Assembly: GCA_949130485.1 (NCBI GenBank)
Contig: OX422197.1
Coordinates: 3,850,205-3,914,204 of the forward strand
DNA from: Agelas oroides
Taxonomy: Eukaryota; Porifera; Demospongiae; Agelasida; Agelasidae
DNA length: 64,000 bases
Reading direction: 5' to 3'
The notes under the pieces: generated by a model
The model's input: the letters and a program-made list of their open reading frames with translations, nothing else
The model's database searches: none
Told to the model about the DNA's origin: nothing
Program-made: the position numbers and the translations under genes
Shown here: one piece after another, positions 34,271 through 47,434 of the stretch
Position numbering within the stretch: the stretch's first letter is position 1
How the letters are laid out: every line of letters begins with the position of its first letter

Positions 34271-35060
34271 CTAGGGGAATGTAGAACATTGTGGGGCGAG
34301 CGTGAGCAAGCAATGCATTACAGCATTGACTGTTATGTGGCTAAGGCTTTACCAGTGAAGTACGTAGCAAATCACAGCACACAGGCCATTCATGCATGCC
34401 ATGTAGCTAAAACAAGGTTTGTAACTCTATTGTCTACAGAAGTGCTCAATAGCTTAGAAAAATTGTCATGGTTGCAGAGAAGAGCTTTTCATGGGGTAGT
34501 ACCACACAACAGAGCCATTGGTCCTACCAGCACGCAGCTACTCTAATTGTTGCAGTTATAGGCTAAGTCAGAACACAGTCTGGCATGCACAGTCCTTCAA
34601 GACTTGAGGCATCTTTGAGAAATAGTATAGGGAAGTCACCACACATCAGCTATGGAGCAAAATCTCTGCCGCCTACTGCATTCGGTAAGCTGCATGAGCC
34701 TTTCTACACAACTGTTAGCCCTTGTACACTTACTGAGTAGATGCTATCCTTGTACACTTACTGAGTAGATGCTACCTCCAGCTGCCTATCCCGAATGTCG
34801 TTGCATAACACAACTGCTATCTCTCATACATTCCTGGCTATCTTTCATGGCTGTCGTCATTCAAGCTCACCCAAGCTTGCTCCCAGAGCATCAAGTTGTA
34901 CGAAAATCTTACTTACACTCCACATGCGGCCCGCAGCTATTGCGTTAAATTACAATGTCAAGCATATACGGAACAACGTACGACAGAAAATAATAATATA
35001 TATATATGAAAAATCACGATAGAACTCACTAGTGTGGGGTTCGCTCACCCTCACCCCAAT
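34271..35060. mobile_element. M2 MITE-like element, copy 1
   Basis: Starts ctaggggaatgtagaacatt, gtggggcgagcgtgag, and ends near agtgtggggttcgctcacc, tcaccccaataacc, so the termini are roughly inverted. A shorter relative lies at 50752-51260, and isolated termini occur at about 10838, 36050, 36592 and 38130. The interior has no recognisable gene. Confidence 0.5.
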
Positions 35061-36107
35061 AACCAGTTGTTACACATTCCAGGATTCACAGGTGAGGCAC
35101 AGGCATGATACCAGACTAGGTGACTGTTCTTGATGTACAGATACAATGTAGCACTATCCTGGGTTAAAAAATTCAGCTAGCTTTCACTGTCTGGCCCTGT
35201 GCAGACAATATGTAATATTATCGTACGACTTTAATACAGCCAATGAGCAGTAAGCTTGAACATAGGCAGTGGAAGACACTTGAGATTGGGGGGGGATACA
35301 TGAATATATGCATATTAAAGCACGCAGCCGCTGGGAGTGGTATGGGAACATGCCCCACCCCCACCCCTAGAAATTTTTTCAGAATTAGAAGCTGTGAAAT
35401 TGCTTCTGAGGCCATTTATTGACCAAAACTTGCTACTAGTTTGACGAGAGCATCTTCACAGCACTACTTCCTACCGTGCTGATAGCTTGGGGCGTCGATT
35501 GGACTCGGGTATCTATCAGCCTCCTTCATTTGGCCAAATGTTTCACTGTCCAAATCTAAAGACAGAGATATGCGCTCATCTTGAATTTGCTTGCTAGCTG
35601 GCATGGACTTAAGTAGCTGACTAGGCCACAATGCCTCTTCATTGATAAATGCTTTAATTGTTACGTACGTGTGCATGCATGACATGACGTAGCAAAAACC
35701 TTTTATAGGGTGTGGTATTCAATAGTCTGCGCATGCACATTTCTGAAAGTAACTGTGAAAAACTGGTCCGGCCAAAACCGGACCAGCCGGATCGCTTGCT
35801 ACAGCCGTGTACAGACTAGGCTATTTCATCCTTCAAAGCAAGCAAGGGTAGGTTCAGATATGGCTTAACTTTCAAGGTGCTGCATCTCAATGTTACAAAA
35901 GCCGTATTAGGATATAGTACCTCTGACCCTGGCAGTGCCTCTGGCATCACATGCAATGGATAGCCATTGAGTTAAATTACAGCATCAAAAAACATACTTT
36001 ACGACAAATGAGACATACAGTACATATGACATATTGTAATTCAACTCACTAGTTGGGGCGAGTGTGAGCAAACCCCACCCCTGGTACAAACAGAAAATTG
36101 GCTGCAT

Positions 36108-36186
36108 GTATATGGTACATGCTGTATGTATACATATATGTATACGGTACATGCTGTATGTATACATATATGTATACGGTACATGC
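36108..36186. repeat. 35-bp tandem repeat, two units
   Basis: Two copies of ggtacatgctgtatgtatac plus atatatgtatac. Short and AT-rich; the frames through it are artefacts. Confidence 0.7.
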
Positions 36187-37058
36187 GTACTCTGTATATA
36201 CAATCCATCCTATCTGTATGCATTGCAATATTTCTACATTGCATGTTCGGTCAGGCTAGCTACCTTTGCTCAAGACTAAAAAGGTACTAATTAGCAAGAT
36301 TGAGAATTATAAACAGATTGAACTCAACATGTTTCGGTGGTCTGCCGTCAACAGGAGTGTTGATTAGCTTGTGAGACTCCGAACCGGAGAGAGGCCTGAC
36401 TCAAGCAAATAAACTTTGCTGACCAACAGAGAAGAATCTCTGAAACTCCACACTACAACTTCAGTTTTCCAGTCTACATCAAAGGAAAGGCTTAGCCCAG
36501 ACTCCATAGCTGAGAGAACCCTGACTCTAGCCTGAATATGCTCAACAATGATGATTCAACTCACTCACACTCGGCCCACAATGTACTGCATTCCCCTAGT
36601 GTGGGGCTCACTCATGATTGCCCCAATTATCTGTCATATGTCATTCTGTATGTTTTTGACACTGTAATTTAATAACACGATAACCATGGACCGCATGTAG
36701 ATCACATGCGGATCGTAAGCAAGATTTTCATACATCCATGGTACAACTTGGCAGCCAGCCACCTCAAAGGTGAGCTTAAAAGATCTAGGACAACACTTAT
36801 GAAAGAAAGCCAGAAAGGACAGAGCATGCACACCTACTGTACAAGAAATAGCAGTTGTGTTGGCGGCAACATTCGGGATAGGCAGCTGGAGCACGAGTAT
36901 CTACTGCATGCATACAAGGGCTAACGGTTGTGTAGACAGGCTGAAAGCCAAAGGCAGCAATGGTTCTGCTTCATGCCTGATGCATGGTGACTGCCATCTG
37001 CTATTTCTCTCTAAGATGCCTCAAGTAAGGACCATGCATAATAAGCCAGGACGAGGAG

Positions 37059-37952
37059 TATAACGGGTTTCGAGTGCACTTTTCAAAATTTACAGGGTAA
37101 TTTTCGACTGCAATTGCAACGTTCAACTTTCAACTGCGATTCAACTTTTCAACAGCGATTCATTATTTCAGGTTCCAACACGCAATTGCTATTTTCAACG
37201 TCCAACTTCGATTTCAACTTCCAACTGGCGATTCAGTTTTTTAATGCTCGTAAACTTTCAACCGCGATTCAACTGCGATTGCAACTTTCAATTGCGATTA
37301 CAACTCTCAACTGCGATTCTAATTTCAACTACGATTCTAATGTCAACCGTGAATCGGTTTTTCAATGCTCAACTGCGATTCCAATTTTCAACCGCGATTC
37401 GATTTAGCTGCAATTCCAACTATCAAGCGATTTGCATTTTCAGCGTCCGTGATTCCAACTGCAGTAATTGCAAGTTATTAAAATTATTTGTTAGAATTAC
37501 TGGACTTTATCCTTACACACGTGGCCTGGGCCATGGGAGAGATGGTTGGAAGACTACCTAAAACACATGTGAGCCACTTATGGTAGTTAGCTTATCATTC
37601 TGTGTTCTTCCAGCCATCTCTCAAAATGGCACGTGGCGAAGTTAAACTGTTCAGTAATTATGTAATAAATAATTTTAACAAACTGTATTTATAAACTGCA
37701 GTTGGAATTTACAGTTGGTCACTGAAAAATGCAAATCGTGGTTGGAAGTTGGAATCGCAGTTGAGCGTTGAAAAGTCGAATCGCGGTTGAAATTAGAATC
37801 GCAGATGAGCGTTGAAAATGGCAATTGAGTTTTGGAAGCAGAAATAACGAATCGCTGTTGGAAAGTTGAATCGCAGTTGAAAGTTGAACATTGCAATCAC
37901 AGTTGAAATTTTCCCTTGGTAATTTCGAAAAGCGCATGTGAAACCCATTATA
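37059..37952. mobile_element. fold-back element of CAACTGCGATTC arrays
   Basis: The ends are tataacgggtttc and gaaacccattata. Each arm (about 37059-37480 and 37690-37952) is an irregular array of tcaactgcgattcaacttt-like units, the two arms being inverted to each other. A unique centre holds acacgtggcctgggcc. Non-coding. The arms look like satellite-type expansion within TIRs. Confidence 0.75.
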
Positions 37953-38372
37953 CCCCACAGCCACAGTATGTATCCTGTTCAATCTTCCAATTTTCAATAG
38001 AGTGACAAACTTTGTTTACGTAACTACATGCCACAGCCTGTGCACTGTGATGCTTCACTGGTAAAGCCTTATATAGCTGTATAACAGTTCAATACCGCAG
38101 CGTATTGCTTGTTCACACTTGTCCCACAATGTTCTACATCAGCCTAGTTTAATTAATTAGGGTGTGGCTTAACAACATCCCTGGCCGAACCAGTTTCCAG
38201 GTGCTTGCTACGGCCCTGCTACACAAGGTGCTGTCCATGTTGCTAGAGGATTGTTGGCACACAATGTCTTCATCTCACGACATCATGAGATCATAGATTC
38301 AGCATTCCAGCACAATAGAACAAAACGGAATAAGCAGTTTATTTTGGATGCAAAAATAACAATACCAGGTCT

Positions 38373-39545
<1,173 letters not shown>

Positions 39546-39909
39546 CACACTGCAGTTAGACAGCGTGCTCGAGAGCTGAATCTGTACCCATCCATGCAGT
39601 TAGCATGAGTACCTGAGTTTACACACTGATTACTATGACTAGTCTGCAGCCCACTCAAGCTCAGTGTCTAGGTTGTATCAGAAAGGGTGCCACTATCACT
39701 ACAAGTAGTATGATGGCAGTAAAGCTACTTAGTAGCTATCTGATATGTACCTACGACAGCTACAAGACATAATGCTGGATCATACTAGCCTCGCTCCCAG
39801 TCCATGTGGGAGGAGCTAGGAAGTGGCCTGAGAACGAGGCTATAGCCACGAAAAGTTGGGGTGTACTTGTGGTACGTTTTAGGAAGACCCCCATGCACTG
39901 TCTAACTGC

Positions 39910-40050
39910 AGTGTGAAAAAGATGTAGGGATGGGGCTTTGCCAATATGCTGACCTTTGCTTTCATGCATTATCCCTACCTTGTTTGCATACTTTTTGGCA
40001 TGCCACCCCTACATCCTTTTTACATTTTTAATGTTTTTTAAGTCTTGTAA
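39910..40050 (-). repeat. R2 tail, isolated inverted copy
   Basis: Contains gatgtagggatggggctttg and ccctacatcctttttacatt in inverse order to the tail of the copy at 38373-39545. Probably an independent insertion of the fold-back tail. Confidence 0.6.
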
Positions 40051-40410
40051 GACTTACATATAGCAACACATTTACAAAACTGCATTGTGCACACATGTGT
40101 AGGTTTGCATGCTTACTTGGGCTGACTACCTACCAAAAATATTGAATGAGTGCCTTCAAACATTGCAATAAATTTGCAAGTTCAGCTGCCCTTCAAGTGC
40201 TACTGCCAGACTACAGCGTCAGCACGAATGGGACTAGGAGCGCTAAGACAGCTCAAGTCGATGCACACATGGTGACTTACTTCTGGTGTCTGTACATAAT
40301 CTGAACTATACTAAGGCAGGCTGTTTACAGATTGTTCATAGATGGTAGATTTTAGTATGAAGCTTATCCCATGTGTGGGCACCTACCTAGCTAGCACTGG
40401 TAACAACTGC

Positions 40411-41395
40411 TTATACTGTAGACTCGCGAAAGAGGGCCCATGGCCAGACCACCTTACAAGTCTGCCAAGGGGGGTGGGCGCTCTTAAGTGTTTCTGAATT
40501 TAACCACGAAAGAGCACCCATGTCACATTTACAGCAACTCAGTGACCTCAAAGCAAATAACTGGACAATTACGTACAATGGAGCTGCCATCAGCTTCTCA
40601 AAGTTAAGTCCTGGCAGCACACAACACTCAAATCGCACCATGTCACTCTCGTCATGGTGAAGCTAGTAGGCACACTGCACTAGCTAGGGGGATGCGCACT
40701 ATTTCGCAACATTACAGTACAAATTGGCCTTCAGGTTGCCCCTTCACGCAAACAAACTCTGTTGCTAAACCTACACACACAGTCTGTATGCCATACCAAA
40801 TATGAAGCCAACTGTGTGTTGCTTGTCAGGATTGTCACATAATGCGCTGGCATCTTCCAAACTAATCCAGTACAAATGACAAACACATAGTTCCACAAGT
40901 ACATCAGGATGAAATGGCCAAGTAAAGTTGGACCAATAACTAGTCAGATGATTCACCATAGTGGGATGACCCAAACTGAGCAGCACGCTACTGATTCATA
41001 TTTTATCATGGTACACAAACTATGCATAACAACTGCACTTGTCACTGCCTGCAGTTACATGAGCATTATGGGTAAGGCATAAGTAACCTACTTCTCACCA
41101 GAGATAGCTAGGTTCACATATGCCGACAAATTGCAGCCATTTCTCCAGCCAAGGCAGCTTCTGTGGTTACACAGGCAAGGACTAAACTATGCACTAAAAT
41201 CATGAGCTGCTCTGGCGTTCATGAGTGCCATTTATGCATAGTACTTCATGACCTGAAGCAAACTTAACTACCGTGCAATAATTTGTACCGTCTATGAACA
41301 GCCTGCTGTTGAGTTGATGGTCTGTAGCTACACAAACCAAAAAGCTGCCATGCGTGCTTCAGCTTCAGTCATTTCACTCTAGGTCACCAACACAG
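40411..41395 (-). CDS. candidate minus-strand exons, paralogous to the 8-10.6 kb region
   Basis: At about 41099-41395 lies a degraded relative of the exon at 10330-10626, ending at a gtgaga donor. Further along the minus strand, open frames read MLLSLGHPTMVNHLTSYWSN (from 40986, with a possible gtatgg donor after GFIF) and MVRFECCVLPGLNFEKLMAA (from 40641). They look like coding exons by composition but have no recognisable domain. Stops in the first piece suggest a broken copy. Confidence 0.25.
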
Positions 41396-41418
41396 CACTC
41401 TGGCTGTAGCCCTCCATC

Positions 41419-42075
41419 CAGTCTCGGAACCAGACCCTCGAAAAATCGAAAAGGAGGGTCTGGTAAACGGGGCGGGGTGGAAGTGTACACTTCGGAATGT
41501 TAGGAATTTTATTAATTGCTGAACCTTCCGTAGCCAGTTAGAGCTTTCTGCTGAAGCAGACACTCGAAAAAGTGTTCTAATCTTTCCCGCTTGGTGTTTA
41601 CAGATTTCTGAAGAAAGCTAAACGCGAATACGGCTCTCGTGCGGTTAGCATTTCTAATAAACGCACATCAGAATGCTAATCAAAAGCCAATCGGAAGTAC
41701 GCCTGCATACCAGGCACAGTGTACACTTCCACCCCAGCTGATTTACCAGACTCTCCTTTTCAGTTCCGAGACAAGGGGTAGTCACTTATATGTCGCCTGT
41801 AGAAGCGTTTGCGACCGCGATCAAAGTTTTTGATCGGCAAAAAGTGTGCTTGATCGCTTGATCGTCCCCTTCTGAGGCTCTTGATCGCTTGATTTTCAAG
41901 GGTCAAAGGTTGGATTGCAGCAGCGCGTTCTTGATTGTTGATTTTTAGCAGTTCAGAGGCCACCTTGATCCCTTGATCGGACCCCAAAAAGAGCTTTGAT
42001 CGCTTGATTCAGTTTTGATCCCGGTCACAAACGCTTCTACACGGGACATATAAGTGACTACCCCTTGCGAGACTA
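41419..42075. mobile_element. CAGTCTCGGAAC element with 9-bp TSD, interrupted
   Basis: The left end is cagtctcggaac and the right end gttccgagacta. The flanks are ccctccatc at 41410-41418 and 42076-42084, a perfect 9-bp duplication. Inner arms share ggtggaagtgtacac and gtgtacacttccacc. It resembles the TAGCCTCG family in its ends and duplication length. A 296-bp fold-back element (41772-42067) sits inside its right end. Confidence 0.8.
41772..42067. mobile_element. TTGATCGCTTGAT-rich fold-back element, 5-bp TSD
   Basis: The ends are caaggggtagtcacttatat and its inverse atataagtgactaccccttg. The flanks are cgaga at 41767-41771 and 42068-42072. The interior is dominated by ttgatcgcttgat repeats, so GATC occurs very often. 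It has no coding capacity. It is nested inside the right end of the element at 41419-42075, so it is the younger insertion. Confidence 0.85.
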
Positions 42076-42253
42076 CCCTCCATCACCCTTCATCTACTGA
42101 GCTCAAGTGCACAAGGACATTCCAATCTTCATGAAAAATATGCAAACAAGCAGCATACAAACACATGTGCAATGCAATTTTGCTATTGTGGGGTTCCCTC
42201 AGGATCATCTCAACTAGCTAACTGGCTAAGGTACAAACATCTGAGGTGCACTC

Positions 42254-42331
42254 TAGCTTCGTTCCGACCATACATGTTGCTAGCCTCTCTCCTTTCCATT
42301 TATTGAGGAGAGTACCTGGGAATGAGGCTAG
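42254..42331. mobile_element. short TAGCCTCG-family element
   Basis: The left end is tagcttcgttcc and the right end gggaatgaggctag. Flanks are ggtgcactc (42245-42253) and ggtgtactc (42332-42340), 8 of 9 matching. An older member of the family seen at 1904-2041. Confidence 0.6.
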
Positions 42332-42618
42332 GGTGTACTCCAGTATCATTCAATCAACAAACAGACCAACATTCCAACGAAATTGGGATGATTCCCCTTC
42401 TATTTAAATAGTGACTGCTCTTTTGCAGGGGACATTAAAATTTGACAACCTAACTGCACCGTCACTAATCAGGCACCAAGGTAACCTACCTCTTGCTGGA
42501 ACAAGACCACTTCAGAGATACTGCAGCCATCATGCAAGGTTCTTCCACATGGCCTGCTCTTTGCGCATGAGCACTAAGTTCACCCCCAGAGGCAGAGGAG
42601 GTCCACGAATATAAATTG

Positions 42619-42736
42619 GAGTTCGAGTTCGAGTTCGAGTTCGAGTTCGAGTTCGAGTTCGAGTTCGAGTTCGAGTTCGAGTTCGAGTTCGAGTTCGAGT
42701 TCGAGTTCGAGTTCGAGTTCGAGTTCGAGTTCGAGA
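42619..42736. repeat. (GAGTTC)n hexamer repeat, ~20 units
   Basis: 118 bp of uninterrupted gagttc. It is open in several frames (SNSNSN, ELELEL) only because the unit is six bases. Confidence 0.95.
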
Positions 42737-43068
42737 TGGGGGTCACTTAGCGCTGCGTAGCCTCGTTCTACCAACTAAGTTGGAGAAATAAGTGTACCGC
42801 GACGTATAGGCTCCCCCGCACTGTTTCTGAAACAACTGGTGTCATAGGGGATCCGGCACCCCCGAGTCAAATCCCGTAGGGATTTTGGAACCCCCTCAGT
42901 GTTTTTGGTATCCCCTATCGGACAGGGAATTTGACCTCCCCATGCAAAATTCCCTAGATAATTTGCCTCTCCATGCAAAAATTCCCTAGCATTCAACTGT
43001 TATGCATGGCACCATTCAAATCAATCACCTCTGTTATGGCACCCTTATGTAACAATACAATACAACAA

Positions 43069-43370
43069 TCACTTGAAACATTTATTACAGTCCCATTGTT
43101 CGCCTTCTTGTGGAAATTGCTGTAGACCCACACACTTGAGGTGGTACCAGTCCCCACACGTGTCACACTCGACCATCATCATCATATGTTTCTGGAATCT
43201 GACAAGTGCAGAACAGTTCAATCTCCATATGGGGGAAACAGGTCTGGAACGGGGGCCAGCCTTAGTCTGTGGAAAAGGCATCATTGTTTTCCTTACATTT
43301 CAACAGTTGCTTCTCATCTTGGACTGGTTGAAGTTCAGTCCCACTACATCATCACTGGTCAAATAGACGT
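43069..43370 (-). pseudogene. PHD finger end of a Ulp1-PHD transposon gene
   Basis: Minus strand, the PHD reads VECDTCGDWYHLKCVG and ends WDCNKCFK, giving C-x2-C, H-x2-C and C-x2-C of a C4HC3 zinc finger. Just upstream, VVGLNFNQSKMRS is the usual link from the Ulp1 protease, broken by a stop. The other half lies at 44915-45060, beyond the 1540-bp insertion. PHD fingers bind histone H3 tails in other proteins (family knowledge). Confidence 0.65.
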
Positions 43371-44910
43371 TTGCATAAAAGTACCAAAATTTCCTTGAGT
43401 TACTCATGGGAAGGATTTATGCAAGACATGCCACTAGTTACTCTTGGGGAGGAATTATGCAACACGTGTTTTGCATAAATCCTTCATGATATACAATCTG
43501 TATACTATCTTCATGGGAAGGATTTATGCAAAAATTGAAAAGAGTAAATGCCTGCTCATTGCCTTGTAATTGGCTATGAATATCATTACTACATACCACA
43601 CAATATGAAGGGGTAAGTTCCCTATCACTTGTTGCATTTGCATAAATCCTTCCCTGGTATAGGTCTCAGATTCCTTCATGGGAGGGATTTATGCAAAAGT
43701 CAAAAAGGGTAGAATCCTAGTCACCTTTTTGGTCATTGGCTATGAATATCATCACTACTTGCCAGTGTACAGAAAAGTCGAAGTAAGGGGGGGTTATGCT
43801 ACTCATTTGCTGTCCTAGGGGGAGCTGAAAATTACTCTTCCGAGGGGGTGTACGCCTATTTAATGGATTAGCCCAATGTATGAGTTCTGGCTCCTGTTGC
43901 TCGGATGACTTCACCTTATTGTTGTCAGTTACTGAATTAGCCTATCGATTATCTGCTGTCACTTTCTGCTTCTCATAGCATGCTTTCATAATTTGATGGC
44001 TTAAGTCACACCCTTCACAGAGAGAGGAAAGGTCTGGTCACGCTGCAGCTTTGAGATATGACCAAGGAACACAATTATTGAACAGCAAATTATAAGTTGC
44101 TGACATTTGCTAAATGCTTTGTGACTTATATAACTGCTATTAGTGGATATACTCTATGAAGAGCACGATCTCATTGCTCACAGCAACTTTCTGCCATGGT
44201 GACAACTTGATAGTTGCAGAGCCTTCCTCTCTTTCACACACTCACACACACACATGCACATGCAACACACACTGGGCACACACATACTAGAATGGTGATA
44301 AGTTTCCCCCAACTTCATACAATTATGAATGATTGGTTTGTTTGACCAGTGAAAATGCACATTCAACATTATCCTGACTGGTATTAGGACATTAAGCAGA
44401 TCAAAATGGTCTTACATGTTTATTATAAGGCCACTCTGAATTGTTTGTTTGAACTAACCCGACCTACCTAAAGTTTTAAAAGCAAGTAGTGATGATATTC
44501 ATAAACAAAAAGGTGACTACGATTCTACCCTTTTTGACTTTTGCATAAATCCTTCCCATGAAGAGAACCTTAGCTGAGACCTATACCAGGGAAGGATTTA
44601 TGCAAAAGCAACAAATGATACGGAACTTACCCCTTCATATTGTGTGGTATGTAGTAATAGTATTCATAGCCAATTACAAGGAAATGAGCAGGCATTACTC
44701 TCTTCAACTTTTGCATAAATCCTTCCCATGAAGATAGTATACAGATTGTATATCATGAAGGATTTATGCAAAACACGTGTTGCATAATTCCTCCCCAAGA
44801 GTAACTGGTGGCATGTCTTGCATAAATCCTTCCCATGAGTAACTCAAGGTAAGGCTTGCATAAATCCTTCCCATGAGTAACTCAAGGAAATTTTTGGTAC
44901 TTTTATGCAA
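43371..44910. mobile_element. 1.54-kb fold-back element inside the Ulp1-PHD gene
   Basis: The left end is ttgcataaaagtacc and the right end ggtacttttatgcaa. The flanks are ACGT at 43367-43370 and 44911-44914. The arms are about 390 bp and highly similar. They contain many catgggaaggatttatgcaa and ttgcataaatccttccc motifs, so each arm is itself a mosaic of small hairpins. The centre has no gene. Confidence 0.8.
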
Positions 44911-44914
44911 ACGT

Positions 44915-45060
44915 CACCACGACCATCATCACCAAGGGCTAAATGGACTGCAAAAGCTATCACAAAAAGTTCACAGTCTGAAACACCATTCTGCTGCTGT
45001 GCATATGGTACACCTATAAACAAGGTGGAGAAGTCCATTTCCTCACCATTCCAGTATTCT
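44915..45060 (-). pseudogene. Ulp1-type (C48) protease fragment
   Basis: The minus-strand frame reads VPYAQQQNGVSDCELFVIAF and then AVHLALGDD. The Q-x5-6-DC spacing carries the oxyanion Gln and catalytic Cys of Ulp1 peptidases. The next usual Gly (DCG) is Glu here. It ends exactly at the fold-back insertion, after which the link to the PHD finger resumes at 43370. It is the C-terminal third of the protease only. Confidence 0.65.
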
Positions 45061-45112
45061 CAGTTTGACTGTTTTGTCTCTGATAACCGACTGCAAGGTA
45101 GCGTAGAAGTTC

Positions 45113-45863
45113 GGGTGTCTCTAATCACTGGAATGGAATACGGAATGGAACAATGGAATGGACTATGGAATGGACGATCAAAATTAGAAAATGCCGTTTC
45201 GTAGGCTAGCTAGCCCTGCCCTACCTGGGATAAGCTACCTACTAGGTTACAAGAGTGCATAAGAATGGGTAGCCATTCTTATGTACTCTGCTGGCATAGC
45301 TAGGGTCCTTACCTCACCACAAAAAGTAAGCCTTAAACCCAATGCTGCATGCCACTAGTCTAGTACAAGTTCAAGCATCTGGTGAGTGTTTCCAGCCCCC
45401 AACAAGCTTTTCATGGTTGTGTGGAGCTGAGTGGGAACTAGTGTTACACACAGCAGTTTGTTCGTCGCAGGTTCACAAGCCTCAGACTGGCCTGTGACTG
45501 AGAGGGTGAACATTGGAGGAAATTTGTCTTCAACCCTGGATCAAGTTGTTAATTTCAAACATTAATGTTAGCAAACTACATGACATTGTTTAGTTTGGCA
45601 AGCCAGATATAACCAACCACAATATCACTAGCAGCTATAAAGCATATGTACCGGACGAGGCAGTAATAAAAATATGTCAGCAACGACTTGCTCATAAAGC
45701 CTCTGCAGTGACGTAAGAGCCCAAGCTGTAGCAGGTATAGCTCAGCCTAGACTGAGCAGTGCGTCAGTTACATGATTTAGCTGTTCTGTGTGCATTCACC
45801 GTCCATTCCATATTCCATTCCACTGTTCCATTCCATATTCCATTCCAGCGATTAGAGACACCC
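45113..45863. mobile_element. GGGTGTCTCTAATC element, 9-bp TSD
   Basis: The ends are gggtgtctctaatcactgg and ccagcgattagagacaccc. Flanks are tagaagttc at 45104-45112 and 45864-45872, a perfect 9-bp duplication. The arms continue as ggaatggaata / tattccattcc repeats. The centre (about 45200-45780) has no gene. Confidence 0.85.
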
Positions 45864-45899
45864 TAGAAGTTCACAGCAGATGAATATCACATATTGCGC

Positions 45900-47100
45900 T
45901 GTATATAGGTATTATGTTACCTATCTAAGACTAAGTCTCAGCTGTCCAGTCTTCAGAGTCTCCTTGTAGTGAAGGACACCATCCACGAGTTGGAACTTCT
46001 TTGCCCTTTTCCTAATAACGCCTTTCCCTGCTTTTGTCGCTCCTTCGGGGTAGGTACCGTTGGCTAGGTAGGCTGCACTTCGTCGTAGTTAAGGACTGAC
46101 TGCTTTCCTTAAAACTGTGAGGCGGTGTAAATTACATTGGATTCATACTATGATCTTGATACTTGGTGAGAGCTTACTTGCCATTAAAGTTTAAACTCTA
46201 TCTAATCATGACATCATTTTTAACCACACCCACATCTTTTTCTAAGTCAAGAGAAAATATGTAGTCGGAAAGTTTGCAAAACCCAGAGCAGTTCCCACTA
46301 GTGTTGGGTTCTTTACTTTTGCTACAGCCAAGAGCAACAACAGCAGTAACTAGATCCCACTGCAGATCCAGAAATTTCTACCTGTGGGGAAAACACAAAA
46401 GTTTGTGTCTTGCTGATTCAAAAAATTTGAATTTTTCGACAACAAATCACACCATAGCCCTTTCAAATCTTCATCCTTCGTGTTCCCAAGGGAGTAATTC
46501 CGTAAGAACATACGACAGTGGAACCAACCTATGCAGTAAAATTGGATTTTTCGGTGCGGAACTGCTCTGGGTAAGCGTCACTTTCACAAAGGGCAGCACC
46601 GAAGTTAATGCTTTATAGTGCTGGCTTGCAACTCAATTGTAGGCAAAGACTGTTTGTTTTTTTCTACACTGAAATACCCTCCATCGTAGGTGCCAACTAG
46701 CGACTTACACACTGGATGGTTGATACTTTGATGGCAAAAACAATCACTGAAGTTAGCTACATCCATCGCTAGTTTCAATCTGCGGATCAATAATACACTT
46801 CTGTAATCTTCTCTGCATTATGTAAAACCATTTAGTCACGCCTTAATGCTCCTGAGGTTGTGAGGCAGTGCTATGTGTGACAGTGAAAGTCATGTGACAG
46901 TTGTGAGTCACATGGCCTCAATGTCCTCAGCTAGAAGAAGCTGACGAAGGAGGACTACATTTGCATGAAACTGTGGTATCAGTAACAGCAAGGACCTTCC
47001 TAGTGACTATATACCTGAAGACCATCTACAATGAGATGAAGATGACTGCACCCTCCCAGTCCACTGGTGCCCAAAAGTCCATGGTGGAAGGTGAGGGAAG
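45900..47100. other. no recognisable gene
   Basis: No convincing domain, splice chain or repeat beyond single repeat termini. The plus-strand open frame at 46274-46618 has no recognisable similarity. Confidence 0.3.
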
Positions 47101-47113
47101 GCAGTCATACCTC

Positions 47114-47434
47114 TAGCCTCGTCTCCAGGCCCCACCCCCAAAAATTGGGAAAGGGGCCTGATGTCACTTGCAAAAATTCCCGTATGTGCCGAGTAAGCAT
47201 ATTATGCAACTCATCCTAATAATCACATTCCTTACGTCATAGACTCGTTACGTTCGTCACTTGCAAGTGCTCTAAGGAATGTTGTAATTGGCAATAGAAT
47301 GTTATAATTGGCAATGGACGAACGTGATTCCTCTACTCCAAACGAAGACTACTGACACAGCACATACTCCCATCTTTGCAAGTGAAACCAGGCCCCTTTC
47401 CCCGATTTTTGGGCGGGGCCTGGGGATGAGGCCA
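47114..47434. mobile_element. TAGCCTCG-family element, 321 bp, 9-bp TSD
   Basis: The left end is tagcctcgtctccaggccc and the right end ggcctggggatgaggcca. Flanks are tcatacctc at 47105-47113 and 47435-47443. The subterminal arms ccccaaaaattgggaaaggg and ccctttccccgattttt are inverted. The unique centre is non-coding. Confidence 0.85.

Noticed and set aside
36985-37600. Coding ORFs of Asn/Ser-rich type
   Set aside because: They run through the CAACTGCGATTC arrays and appear in several frames at once.
39785-39843. TAGCCTCG-type palindrome with 9-bp duplication
   Set aside because: The termini are recognisable, but flanks ggatcatac and tagccacga do not match, so insertion cannot be shown there.
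42486-42774. SNSNSN and ELELEL proteins
   Set aside because: Frames of the GAGTTC hexamer repeat.
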